Part shown: positions 10,715 to 19,800 of the stretch, piece by piece | Layout: each line of letters opens with the position of its first letter | Position numbering within the stretch: the first letter of the stretch is position 1 | Translations under genes and position numbers: made by a program | The notes under the pieces: model-generated | Told to the model about the DNA's origin: nothing | Database searches by the model: none | What the model saw: the letters and a program-made list of their open reading frames with translations, nothing else | Source of the DNA: Sergeia podlipaevii | Lineage: Eukaryota > Euglenozoa > Kinetoplastea > Trypanosomatida > Trypanosomatidae | Direction: 5' to 3' | DNA length: 31,902 nt | Assembly: GCA_030849805.1 (NCBI GenBank) | Contig: JASANZ010002003.1 | Location: 1-31,902, forward strand

Positions 10715-11414
10715 TTATTTTCCGCTTATTATTATTATTATCATCTTTTATTACTTTTCCCATTTTTTTTTTATTTTTCCTCTGCTAAATGCTATGGTGC
10801 TCATCTTCTTTTTTTTCTTTTTTTTTTTTTTTTTTGGAGGAGGGAAGGGATATAAAGGAGAGACGTGAAGAACAGAACGAAACATCTTCGGACAAACATT
10901 TTTTTTTTTTTTCGCATTATCGCCTACACGCTTTAGATGCAAAATGGAATGCGTGCGCACGCACGCGTGTGTATGTGAACTGTAAGTGTGTATATGTGTG
11001 TGCGTGTGTGTGTGTGTGTGCCTGCGTGCTTACGTATGCTTATTTTTTATGCTTGTATGTATGTGTTTTCTACGGATTGAAGCACTGCTGCATGAAAAAG
11101 AAAAAAATAAATAATAAATATGTATAGTAACAATATAAGTTATGGAGAGGATACATGAATAGATAGGTCTGTTCATGATAAATATGTGCTCCTTTTCATA
11201 GAGCATTATACAGATGCTAATTGAAATCATGTTGATCCTCTTGAAAAAAAAAAAAATACAATAAAAATACAATTTATCCTTTCTTTCTCTCTCTTCTTTT
11301 TTTTTTCTTTCATTTTTTATTTATTTATTTATTTTTGCGCTCTCTCAAAACAGCAATAAAAGAAAATCAAGAAACTTACTCGAACACGAGGGACATACCA
11401 AGAGAAGAGGGAAG

Positions 11415-11430
11415 TGTTTGCTAGCAAACA
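11415..11430. repeat. Perfect 16-base palindrome TGTTTGCTAGCAAACA
   Basis: The sequence equals its own reverse complement. The half-site GCAAAC recurs at two nearby places in the same orientation (about 11475 and 11504), before the predicted acceptor of the second gene. A 16-base palindrome is expected about once in a window of this size by chance, so any function is uncertain. Confidence 0.5.
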
Positions 11431-11539
11431 ATCTGATCAGTAATTTTTTTTTTTTTTTTTAAATCTTTTTGATAGCAAACTTCTGCAAAGTCTCATCTTT
11501 TTTCGCAAACAAGAACAACGCCAACTCATTTCTACCGTT

Positions 11540-11569
11540 TTCTTTTTTCTTTTTTTTTATACTATTCAG
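11540..11569 (+). promoter_or_regulatory. Predicted trans-splice acceptor for gene 2
   Basis: A T/C tract ending near 11558 is followed by CAG at 11567-11569. No other AG occurs between this site and the ATG at 11656, and that ATG is the first after it. This favours 11569 as the spliced-leader site, giving a leader of 86 bases. Confidence 0.55.
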
Positions 11570-11655
11570 CATATACTGTGTATTTGTTCAATCTCGTTTT
11601 TTTTCTATTTCTATTTTTTTTTTTAATTTCCTTTTCTTTGCTACTGCTTCACCAA

Positions 11656-12291
11656 ATGCGTCGCGGCTATTCTGCGTCGGCCATCTACTCAAGACGGATG
11701 CATCTGCAATCTTCCTTTTCTTTCTCTTCTCATTCTTTCCGCCACGCTCCGACTCTCAAGAGGCTCGCTGCTTTTGCGATTACGTGTGCACCGACGCTGT
11801 CTATCGCCTCAGCGGATACCACGCCTTCATTCTTTCCTGCGCTTCATCCTTCACGCTCTACGAAGTCCTTTTCACCGTTTTCAACCTTGCTCTCCTCGCC
11901 ATCATCGTCGTCGATTCTGTTTTCTGCTGCCGCTGCTTCTCCTTCTTTTTGCTTTTATTCGCCACAGCGTAGCCAAGCTCGCACGCTTTTTACAAACGCT
12001 AAGCAACCGTATGGCTTAGGCACTACTACTACTACTACTACCCCAGCGTGGCCTTCTTCTTCTTCTTCGTTAACGGGAGAAAACACGTTTAACAAAACCG
12101 TGAGCAAACCGGAAGATATCCCCTCTGCACATGAGCTGGAGAAGCAATTGCCGTCGCAGAAGCAACTGAACGATGAGCTGCCTTCTGCGGAGGAACTGCG
12201 CAAGGCGTTGGAGGAGGGCAGGCTTGACCAGTACGCATGGAGGGAAGAAGATGACGAGGAGGCGGAGAACGGAGGTAAGAAGCAGAAGTAG
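11656..12291 (+). CDS. Small hypothetical protein, possible mitochondrial presequence, decapeptide repeat
   Basis: This 211-residue protein is not recognised. The frame is open further upstream, but only through translated pyrimidine tract (Phe/Leu-rich) with no in-frame ATG, so I place the start at 11656. The N-terminus (MRRGYSASAIYSRR) and about the next 45 residues are rich in Arg, Ser and Ala and lack acidic residues before Asp-54, as in a mitochondrial targeting peptide. Residues 60-150 are Ser/Thr/Pro-rich. Residues 155-184 form three ten-residue units: IPSAHELEKQ, LPSQKQLNDE and LPSAEELRKA. A helical segment and an acidic-then-basic tail ending KKQK follow. The stop is TAG. A small mitochondrial helical protein is the best guess, but no family assignment is possible by eye. 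Confidence 0.75.
   Translation: MRRGYSASAIYSRRMHLQSSFSFSSHSFRHAPTLKRLAAFAITCAPTLSIASADTTPSFFPALHPSRSTKSFSPFSTLLSSPSSSSILFSAAAASPSFCFYSPQRSQARTLFTNAKQPYGLGTTTTTTTPAWPSSSSSLTGENTFNKTVSKPEDIPSAHELEKQLPSQKQLNDELPSAEELRKALEEGRLDQYAWREEDDEEAENGGKKQK
12118..12207 (+). repeat. Three tandem decapeptide units in gene 2
   Basis: The three 30-base units encode [I/L]-P-S-x-x-x-L-x-x-x. At DNA level they have diverged, so this is a protein-level repeat rather than recent slippage. A fourth, poorer unit (LEEGRLDQYA) may follow. Confidence 0.6.
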
Positions 12292-12869
12292 AGAGGGAGA
12301 GAGAGCGAGAGAAAGGTGATTTCAGAAGGAAGATGAGAAGCGACTTCGTGATCTTTTGTCAAGATAGTTGGAAAATATTGTCCTCCTCCCTCCCCCTTTG
12401 CTATTACTTTTATTTGATTTTTTGATATTTGTGTGCACATGCTGTTGGCGCAATACGATCGTACAAAAAAAGAGAGGGGGGGGAGGAAAAAGGAAAAAAA
12501 AAAAAGAAAAAAAAGAAACAGCTCTCTCTCTCTCTCTCTCTCTCCTCTTTTTCTTTCTCAAGCAAAACATTCAGAAGCGTTGGATATGAAGAACAGTACA
12601 TATGACGGCGTTGTATGTATTGCTTCCAAAAGTGGAAAAAAAAAGAAAGACACTTTTTTTGTTTATTTCAATTTTTATTTTTTTTATTTTCATTGCTATT
12701 GTCAGTCGTGTTCTAAGTGTATCTTTATATTTATGTTTTTTGCTTTCTGTATTTTTGTTATTATTGTTAAGGATTTCTTCATATCTTTTTTCCTTTCTTA
12801 AAAAAAAAACCATAAGCAAGTAGAAACGTGTACTACAACAGAAAAAAACATTTATATATCGAAATCTAC
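12292..12869 (+). other. Spacer between gene 2 and the glycerate kinase gene
   Basis: No gene is supported. It contains a (GA)-rich stretch just after the stop, G and A runs at 12475-12515, a (CT)n run at about 12522-12545 and a T-rich block from 12650 to 12800. Open frames through it begin at GTG or consist of translated homopolymers. Confidence 0.6.
12774..12820 (+). promoter_or_regulatory. Predicted trans-splice acceptor for the glycerate kinase gene
   Basis: A pyrimidine tract (12774-12798) and an A run precede AGs at 12815-12816 and 12819-12820. The ATG at 12870 is the first after them. Which of the two AGs is used cannot be told from sequence. Confidence 0.5.
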
Positions 12870-15770
12870 ATGTCACACAAACAAGTAATAGCCGGAGAGC
12901 GTGCTGCAGCTATTCGACATGTCCTCTTCGCCTGTGACTCCTTCAAGGGCACGTTGCCTTCTTTCCGCGCTGGTGAAGCGGCTGAACGCGGCATCCGACA
13001 CGCTCTTGCTCTTCGCCGCATGAGTGGAGGCGACGGACCACATTCAGCGTCGCAGCCGGAAGTTACAGGATTTCCCTCCTCACCACAACCTCCTGCAGCC
13101 TTGCAACGCGCGAGCTCTAGCTCATCCCACTTGACGTCTCTTGCCAATGAACTCGCAACTGCGGAGATTCATTACGTGCACTGTCCGATGAGCGACGGTG
13201 GCGCTGGCTTGCTGGATAGTGTTACATATCGCTCGTCTCATCGTACAAAGCAAGCAGCAGCAGCAGCAGCAGTGGCTTCACCGTTGCCACTACAATTTAC
13301 ATCAACAAGAGAAGAGAAGGAAAAAGTTGGAGCGGAGGATGAAAATATGGTGAGCCTAACACGCGCGTACGTACCGTTTGCAGTAACCGGACCTCTTGGG
13401 CATCCTATTGGGTGCTCCAGCGATACGCATGATCGAGCTGCAAGCAAGAGTCAGGACGGTGGTGGTGGTGGTGATGATGATGGAGGCGGCGGCGCCACCA
13501 GCGCACCCGTTTCGTTTGCGTATGATATTCGTCACAATATCGTTGTGGTCGAGATGGCCGAGTCGTCGGGGCTGCCACGAGTGCCTTCCCCGCTGCAGCG
13601 CAACCCACTTCACACCACTACGTACGGAACTGGGGAGGTGATCCGCTATGCTCTGCGTTACACCGCACACGCCATCGCTGCTGCTGCTACATCATCATCA
13701 TCATCACCCAAGGAGAATATGGATAGTAGTGCTGGTGGTGCGATGCCTTTATCTTTCTCTCATGTGGATACTTCATCACTGTGCATTGAGAAGAACAAGA
13801 TGAAGGAGCAGCGGCAGCAGATGCAGATGCATAGACATCGTTATGGACTAAAGCTTTATCTTGGCGTTGGCGGCAGCGCGACCAACGATGGCGGCCTTGG
13901 CGCTCTTCAAGCTCTCGGGCTTCACATCTACGTCACCTCTGAGAATGAAAAGGGTTATAATGGCGGAGGTCAAGACGGCAACGAGGCGCACGTCGAAGGG
14001 CAACCTGCACAGCCCGCGTGTAAGCAATCTCTCTCCAAGGAGGAGGAGGAGGAGGAGGTGCTGCTGACACGACCGTTTTGCGGGCGAGATCTACCACGCG
14101 TGACGCGAGTGGAGCTCTCAACAGATCTGCTCCGACGCTTCCCTGCCTCGAAGTCATCCATAGGACCTTCTTCCTCCCCCTCTCAGGTCATGGCGCATCG
14201 GTTACAAGGAGGAGAAGGAGAAGGAGAAGGTGCACAGGAACAAACTGGAGACGATGACGCGGAGGACGCGGCGGTGGACTACTATGTAGAGGAGTTGTAT
14301 CTAATCTGCGATGTGGATAACCCACTTGTAGGACCACACGGCGCCACGTACATATATGGGCCTCAGAAGTGCGCTCCGCCGACGATGACAACACCCGCAA
14401 CCTTCAAGGATGGAAAGCATCCTGCAAAGACCACCGCCACCGATGCTACTATGGTGGTTGACGAAGGGGCAGTTGGTGTTGTGTACTCTGACTCGCAGCG
14501 TGATATTTTAGACCGCCTCGAACGTGGCATGTGGCACGCCGCCACCCGTGTCGTCGCGAGCACGTGGAGGTTGAAGCAGGATACAGTTAACGGCAGTGGT
14601 ATTTTGCTTGGCGATAGCAGCAGCAGGACCAACACTACTTGTGTGTCAGATCCAGCAGGGCAAGAGGAGGGCATTCGACGTGAAGCGGTATCTTCTGCCT
14701 GCGGCTATCCTCATGAAGGAGGAGAGAACACGTCGCAGGAGAAAAGCAGAGACAGCGCAAGCGTGGTGGAGTGCGCAACTCAGCAGCTCCTTCACGGTCC
14801 TGGGGGCGGTGGAGCGGGTGGCATGAGCGGATTCTTCAAATACATCTTGAACGCCTCGTGGCTGCCCGGCGCGGACGCTGTGGCGGAGCTGCTCGGGCTT
14901 TTCACTACTTCTACTCTTCTTTCTGTTACGAAGCCAGCGGTACCAAACGTGTTGATGAATCAAAAGGAAGTAGCAGCCTCGAATCAGAAGCAAAAACAGA
15001 TCGAGAGTGAGTCATCCGAGACTCCATGGGGGCTGCTGTGTACTCACTGCGATGTCCTCGTGACGGGTGAGGGCTCCTTCGACACTCAGACGGTGCACTA
15101 CCGCAAGACCGTTGGCCGCTTGTTGGAAATGTGTGTGGAGGCAAACGTGGAGCGACTTTTGGCGCATTACGCAAACAAAACAGCAGTCGATTCGTCCTGT
15201 TTTTCATCATCCCACGTGGCGGCAGGGATACTGCCGTGTTCACTGATTCGCGATGTAGTGGTAATATGCGGACGCAGTGGCTTCAACAAAACCAACGGCA
15301 GTAATGGCAATGATGATGCTGATGCTGATTATGATGATGATGCTGAGGCGTCGTCGTCGTGCCAAGCTGAGGTGACAGAAGCGCTGTGCCGCACGCTCGT
15401 TCGGAGCAGCGGTAGCGATGCTGATGACCCACTAAGGCAGAAGCAGAAACCATTATTGCCTCATCGCATAGAAAGTCGCTTACGACTTTTGTCGTGTCAC
15501 ATGCAAGAGCAGATGCGATGCAATGAGCGAAGTAGCAGAGATGCTTTGGGCAGTGCCGCTGCTGTGTCTCATGTTGATTCAGAAGCGATTTCACAGGAGG
15601 AGCAGCAGCTGCTAGTGCTTCGAGATGTGCTTCTCCACAGCGGCGCACTGCCTCACGTACACGTTCTTCCTCTTGTGCCAGATATGTTTCCCGTTGCAGA
15701 GGCGATGACGAACACATACGCGTGTATTGAGAGGCGGGTGGCGCTTGCGCTTTCCAAAGATCATTCGTAA
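12870..15770 (+). CDS. glxK: Glycerate kinase (GlxK/GarK family), with large low-complexity insertions
   Basis: The protein should phosphorylate D-glycerate with ATP; bacterial relatives mostly give 2-phosphoglycerate, feeding lower glycolysis. Family motifs occur in order: CDSFKG (residues 22-27), CPMSDGGAG (105-113), VTGPLG (172-177), EMAESSGLP (228-236), NPLHTTTYGTGE (245-256), GVGGSATNDGG (332-342), CDVDNPLVGPHG (480-491), YGPQK (496-500), GGGAGGMSG (646-654) and VTGEGSFDTQT (731-741). At 966 residues it is about 2.5 times the usual length of about 380. The excess is Ser, Gly, Ala, Glu and Asp runs between motifs (about 40-90, 120-165, 183-215, 260-320, 350-470, 505-640 and 780-900). No core motif is missing, so activity is plausible. 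The start is the first ATG after the predicted acceptor; the frame is open 14 codons upstream only from a GTG. The C-terminus (-DHS) is not a canonical peroxisomal/glycosomal PTS1, and no clear PTS2 is seen. Confidence 0.93.
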   Translation: MSHKQVIAGERAAAIRHVLFACDSFKGTLPSFRAGEAAERGIRHALALRRMSGGDGPHSASQPEVTGFPSSPQPPAALQRASSSSSHLTSLANELATAEIHYVHCPMSDGGAGLLDSVTYRSSHRTKQAAAAAAVASPLPLQFTSTREEKEKVGAEDENMVSLTRAYVPFAVTGPLGHPIGCSSDTHDRAASKSQDGGGGGDDDGGGGATSAPVSFAYDIRHNIVVVEMAESSGLPRVPSPLQRNPLHTTTYGTGEVIRYALRYTAHAIAAAATSSSSSPKENMDSSAGGAMPLSFSHVDTSSLCIEKNKMKEQRQQMQMHRHRYGLKLYLGVGGSATNDGGLGALQALGLHIYVTSENEKGYNGGGQDGNEAHVEGQPAQPACKQSLSKEEEEEEVLLTRPFCGRDLPRVTRVELSTDLLRRFPASKSSIGPSSSPSQVMAHRLQGGEGEGEGAQEQTGDDDAEDAAVDYYVEELYLICDVDNPLVGPHGATYIYGPQKCAPPTMTTPATFKDGKHPAKTTATDATMVVDEGAVGVVYSDSQRDILDRLERGMWHAATRVVASTWRLKQDTVNGSGILLGDSSSRTNTTCVSDPAGQEEGIRREAVSSACGYPHEGGENTSQEKSRDSASVVECATQQLLHGPGGGGAGGMSGFFKYILNASWLPGADAVAELLGLFTTSTLLSVTKPAVPNVLMNQKEVAASNQKQKQIESESSETPWGLLCTHCDVLVTGEGSFDTQTVHYRKTVGRLLEMCVEANVERLLAHYANKTAVDSSCFSSSHVAAGILPCSLIRDVVVICGRSGFNKTNGSNGNDDADADYDDDAEASSSCQAEVTEALCRTLVRSSGSDADDPLRQKQKPLLPHRIESRLRLLSCHMQEQMRCNERSSRDALGSAAAVSHVDSEAISQEEQQLLVLRDVLLHSGALPHVHVLPLVPDMFPVAEAMTNTYACIERRVALALSKDHS

Positions 15771-15786
15771 GACAACTACTCAATGG

Positions 15787-15787
<1 letters not shown>

Positions 15788-15841
<54 letters not shown>

Positions 15842-15842
15842 A
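15788..15842. repeat. Compound microsatellite (CA)n-(GA)n
   Basis: About 19 CA units pass directly into about nine GA units, 18 bases after the stop codon. It is a typical slippage-prone repeat in a 3' untranslated region. Confidence 0.9.
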
Positions 15843-16117
15843 AGCACTGTATACATATGTTCTCGCTCACCTAAGCGTTGTGCAGCATGAAGGCTAAGCC
15901 AGGAATGCATTTGCGTTTATTTTGCTGCTATTATTATTATTATTATTATCTGTTCATTCGTTACTGGTTAAAGTGAATAGTGCCCATGCAATACATTATA
16001 TATGTATATATATTGAATTTTTTTCTTTTTAAATTTATACATGTGCTATAGGATTAAATAATGAGACTTTTTTTTCCTCTTTTATATCTCAAGGACCCAT
16101 TTATCTTATTGTTTGTG

Positions 16118-16164
16118 ACAATTTTTTTTTCCCTTCTTCTCCCCTCCTTTCGTTCTTCACATAG
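16118..16164 (+). promoter_or_regulatory. Predicted trans-splice acceptor for gene 4
   Basis: A long T/C tract (about 16121-16158) is followed by AG at 16163-16164, with a second AG at 16191-16192. No ATG occurs between 16164 and the ATG at 16282. Confidence 0.55.
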
Positions 16165-16281
16165 TCGCAAGCTCTTTGATTGACTTTCTCAGCTTTTTTA
16201 TTATCTTATATTTGTATATATATATAAACATTTTTTTTATTAAAATATCATTCTCACTTTTCATATTCATCACATAAACTT

Positions 16282-16722
16282 ATGAGTTCGTTCTACCTTG
16301 TTCATCGCCTGAGCTGTCGCATCGCTCGACACCAAAAGCGTCTTGTTTCTCTTCACTCTGGCTCCACCGCGATCGAGGCTCATACTTCTTGTTCTAAAGT
16401 CTCTTCTTCTTCTTCTTCATTACTACTACCTTACAGCCGCGGTGGAGCTACAAGGAGAGGAAGCAACAGCGACGACGACTGTAGCAGACATGTTAACCAA
16501 TTGGAGAGCATCAGGAAAGCCAACATAGAAAGACGCAACAGTACATACTATGTGAGAGACCGCCCAACGTCTTCGCAGCTGCGTACGGCGGTTTCTTCTG
16601 AATCTGGTGACTATCATGCCAAAGCCACTGAGCGGGTTACAAAAGTCACCCCAGACTCGCTGATCGAAACACTCGTACGTCTCTTCCCGCCACAGCATTA
16701 TCCTTTTTTTTTTCTGCAGTGA
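16282..16722 (+). CDS. 5' part of a disrupted hypothetical gene, possible mitochondrial presequence
   Basis: This 146-codon frame begins at the first ATG after a good acceptor. It opens MSSFYLVHRLSCRIARHQKR, rich in Arg, Ser and His and free of acidic residues for about 31 residues, as in a mitochondrial presequence. It ends at a TGA (16720-16722) directly after a T10 tract that it reads as Phe. One extra T in that tract would carry the frame into the one used further downstream. I therefore read it as the first part of the gene that continues to 20072. It could also be an independent small protein. No family is recognised. Confidence 0.5.
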   Translation: MSSFYLVHRLSCRIARHQKRLVSLHSGSTAIEAHTSCSKVSSSSSSLLLPYSRGGATRRGSNSDDDCSRHVNQLESIRKANIERRNSTYYVRDRPTSSQLRTAVSSESGDYHAKATERVTKVTPDSLIETLVRLFPPQHYPFFFLQ

Positions 16723-16841
16723 CATCACCTGCTTCTCCTCATCGCGCAGGCGAGGAGAGGAAGACGAAGCAGGCCGCCACCACCACCGCTGTTGTTGCGG
16801 ACAATAGAAACGCTCCAGCGTCGCTGGTTAACTCCCCGTAA
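16723..16841 (+). other. Lesion region between the two halves of gene 4
   Basis: In the downstream gene's frame this stretch reads as plausible Ala/Thr/Ser-rich coding sequence up to an in-frame TAA at 16839-16841. The frame is then open to 20069. In the upstream gene's frame it is also open after the TGA at 16720, up to a stop near 17085. The T10 tract at 16704-16713 with CTGCAG ending at 16719 also resembles a splice acceptor. Possible readings are assembly errors, a pseudogene, a cis-intron or internal trans-splicing; sequence alone does not decide. Confidence 0.5.
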
Positions 16842-19800
16842 TCTCCCGGAGGCACGTCAACTGAGTTTTGCGAGAATGACGACTTGTATCGCACTTCCGT
16901 CACCTACGACTGGCATCGAATTTTCCTTGTGCGACGCCATGACACATGCCACTTCTACCATAAATCATCGACGTCACAAGACGCCTCACCGTCTCACGTG
17001 CGAGCGCTGCGCCAGGTGCTTGCGTACATGCAGGACGAGGCTTGCCATGCTTCGTCAGGGTCCTCATCAAGGAGTGCTTCAGTAACAACTGCTGCACCAA
17101 CAAGGGGGCGCTGTCGTAGCTGCTTGCCTAAATTCCCTGAGAGCAGCACAGCAACAGATGAAGAAGCAGCGCCACAGTGCTCATTCCACAACAGAGGAGA
17201 GAGCAGAGAAGAAGGAGAAGGGGAGGTGGATGATGCGATGTTCTGGCAGTCTCCCCCTGTATTTGAGTGCTACTATTATCTTCGTGATGATCGTAGTCAT
17301 CGACATGACATTATATCGAGGAATAGCCGACAGGGACCTAAGGACAACGTGGTTTCTACTTGCTTATCCTCTTCATCTACCTTTTGCGATGTTGATGGCT
17401 CATGTCAACCACAACCACAACATCATTATCATCATCGCCAGCAGCGTCTTCACCGTGAGCACGAGCGGCACTCGAGTGATGTGCCCAGCACAACGGACGT
17501 CTACGAGTATAATATGGAGGCGTTCGAGCCGATAGGTCGTCTTTGTGCTATTCCAGGACTCCCTCAACCACCACTGAACACGCACACATACTTGAGAAGT
17601 CTTCGTTATACTCCAGACACGAATAGACACTTTGTCGATGATGATGATGATACCGAAGAAGAATGCGTGGCGCGTTGTCGTTGCAAGTGGAAGGGAGGCA
17701 AAGGGGAGAAGGCTGCTGCACCATCAGGTGGTGGTGAACAGAAGCGGCAACGGCACACAGGGCGAAACAGCAGGAGGAGGAGAAAAAGAAAAGATCATGA
17801 CACGACAAGTACCTCCGCCTCGCCTGCTCGTTCTTCTCAATCACTTTTTTCTCCGCAGAGCTTTTGTGGTGTTAAGCAAAAGGAGAGGGGAGGGAGGAGT
17901 CTTGAGAGGAGGTATGTAAGCGGCACTGTTCTCTCGCTACATGAGTATCTTTCCTTTGTGTGTCCTACTTATCACATCCCTTCCTCCACGTACCAACATC
18001 AAGACCGCGATTCACCACCACACAGAACACGTGCTGCAGCAACCGGGCCAAAGACGAGACGTCATGAATCAGCCAAGCAGAACCACAGAACCACTCCTTC
18101 ATTTTCTTCTCTTCTTCCGTTGGGATGCAGTCATGATACAACAAATTGCTCAACAACTGTTGCAGCAGTATCAACGTCGCCACGACGATTGCCATCATCG
18201 TTGCCCGCGTTTTCGTCATTGCCGACATCATCATCATCATCATCATCATCACCGTCCTCATCTCTTTTTCGCTTTGCACCACCTAGCACGTTCGCGTTGG
18301 AATCCACAAAGCGTGGCGCTCTGACTCGCACGACACGAAACCACAACTGGCGGTGTATTCCATATAATCATCATCTCCGCATTATTGCGGAAGGCACGCG
18401 CGCAGGGTTTCGCGTTGTTTCTCCCTTGCCGCCACCTACCTCTCTCCTCTCCTCCTCCTCCTCCTTCTCTTTATCATCCCCACCTTCTGCTTTGCCGTCG
18501 GTTTCCTTGATGGATGCTACCGATAGGAGATGTGGCAGCAACAGAAGTGTCGATGTGTTGATTCTGCTTGAGAGGGAGTGGATCTGCTTCTCGCTCCGTC
18601 TACATGTGCACAATCCGTTTGCCACGACTGTTTCCAGCGCACCACCACCACCACCACGGACAGCACAAGCACGAGCACCAATATCCATACGGCAAAGGGC
18701 TCGGGTATACTCTTCTCCCCCCGCTGCTGCTGCTACTGCGCCATCGCCTTTTCTGAACTCACTTCATCGATTGCCTGATTTTTGCTCTACAGCAACGGTG
18801 GCTTCTGCAGACACCAAAGTGGATCGGAGGGCGAAGAACAAGAGGGAGGGGGACGAAGAAAAGCAGAAGGAGATAGCGATAGAAGAAGCGGAGTGGCAGC
18901 AGCAGCAGTTCCAGAGCCACGCCGCTGCGTGTTGCTTCTCCTTTCGCAAAGAGCCACGGGTTGTACCGGATGTGCCAGACGCGCTTGCTGTCATCTTGGC
19001 AGCAAGCGAGCAGGGACGAAGTTGTACATCGCAGAAGCAAAGAAGAAGAAGAAAAGGAATGAAGAAAATAGATGCGGTGATGCCCATATTACTAGAGGAA
19101 GCTCACGCAAAGCATCACAAGAGCCAGGGAAGCGCGAGATGCGAGGATGCAAGGATGGTCACCTCTTCGCAAGACTCACAAGACTTTTATGCTGTCGATA
19201 GAAGCCCAGAAGGTACAAAGGTTCTTCACACAAGGACGGGCGTGTCGCGAGCACGTCAGAGTGCACCTCCTGACAAGAGCACATCCGTTTCTAGGTTGAT
19301 CACAGGCGGCGGCAGTGTCGGCGCAGGTGATGCTGATGCTGCTGGTGGTGATGATAGCGGAGGCGACGACAAGGAAGAAGAGGAAGAAAGGGTGACTAGG
19401 GACATTCCTAGAAGAACCGTTCTCGTGTACGAGCGCGAAGGCGCCCCGTATACGTTGCCCACTTCTCATTCTGTGGATTCACGCCGTCAGAATGAGAAAA
19501 TAAAGAAGGCGCCGACAAGGCGACGCGCGGGGGGGCTCGTCGAGAGTACGTTAGAAAACGATGATGAGAAGGAGAAGGATGATGCTGCGGATGATGATAG
19601 AAACGAAGACAATAAAGAAGAGCGTATCATCCGTGATGCGATGAGCGAGGATAATGCCCAATGCCTGACCTGGACCCCACGTAATGCAAGGCTCATTCGA
19701 CGTGAAGGACGAGCGCGTGATCGAGCATTGCTCTGTGCGTATCTAGCTCAGCACCACCGCCACCACAGTTGCTGCTGCTGCTGCCGGCAGAGCCACCTCA

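Larger units (their letters stand above)
10291..11655 (+). other. Spacer: 3' region of gene 1 and leader of gene 2
   Basis: No gene is supported. The stretch holds (GA)n at about 10506-10525 and 10588-10607 with GGAGA repeats to 10621, several T runs, a (TG)n-like run at about 10994-11020 and A runs near 11245. It also contains an inverted repeat at 10684-10714 and a palindrome at 11415-11430, listed separately. Open frames here start at non-ATG codons or consist of runs of Phe, Lys, Ser or Leu. Confidence 0.6.
15771..16281 (+). other. Spacer with (CA)n-(GA)n microsatellite
   Basis: No gene is supported. Just after the glycerate kinase stop there is a (CA)n run (about 15788-15825) passing directly into (GA)n (to about 15842). 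An ATT repeat lies at about 15928-15949. The rest is T-rich. Confidence 0.6.

Noticed and set aside
11578..11655. N-terminal extension of gene 2 resembling a hydrophobic signal anchor
   Set aside because: It starts at GTG, not ATG, and its Phe/Leu run is simply a translated pyrimidine tract near the acceptor.
15283..15870. Reverse-strand open frame of 195 codons overlapping the glycerate kinase C-terminus
   Set aside because: It is antisense to motif-bearing coding sequence, and its N-terminal part translates the (CA)n-(GA)n microsatellite as Cys/Val/Ser runs.
16720..16841. Reassigned stop codons (as in Blastocrithidia) explaining the stops in gene 4
   Set aside because: The other large genes run for thousands of codons without internal TAA, TAG or TGA, end in TAA or TAG, and use TGG for Trp, so the code looks standard.
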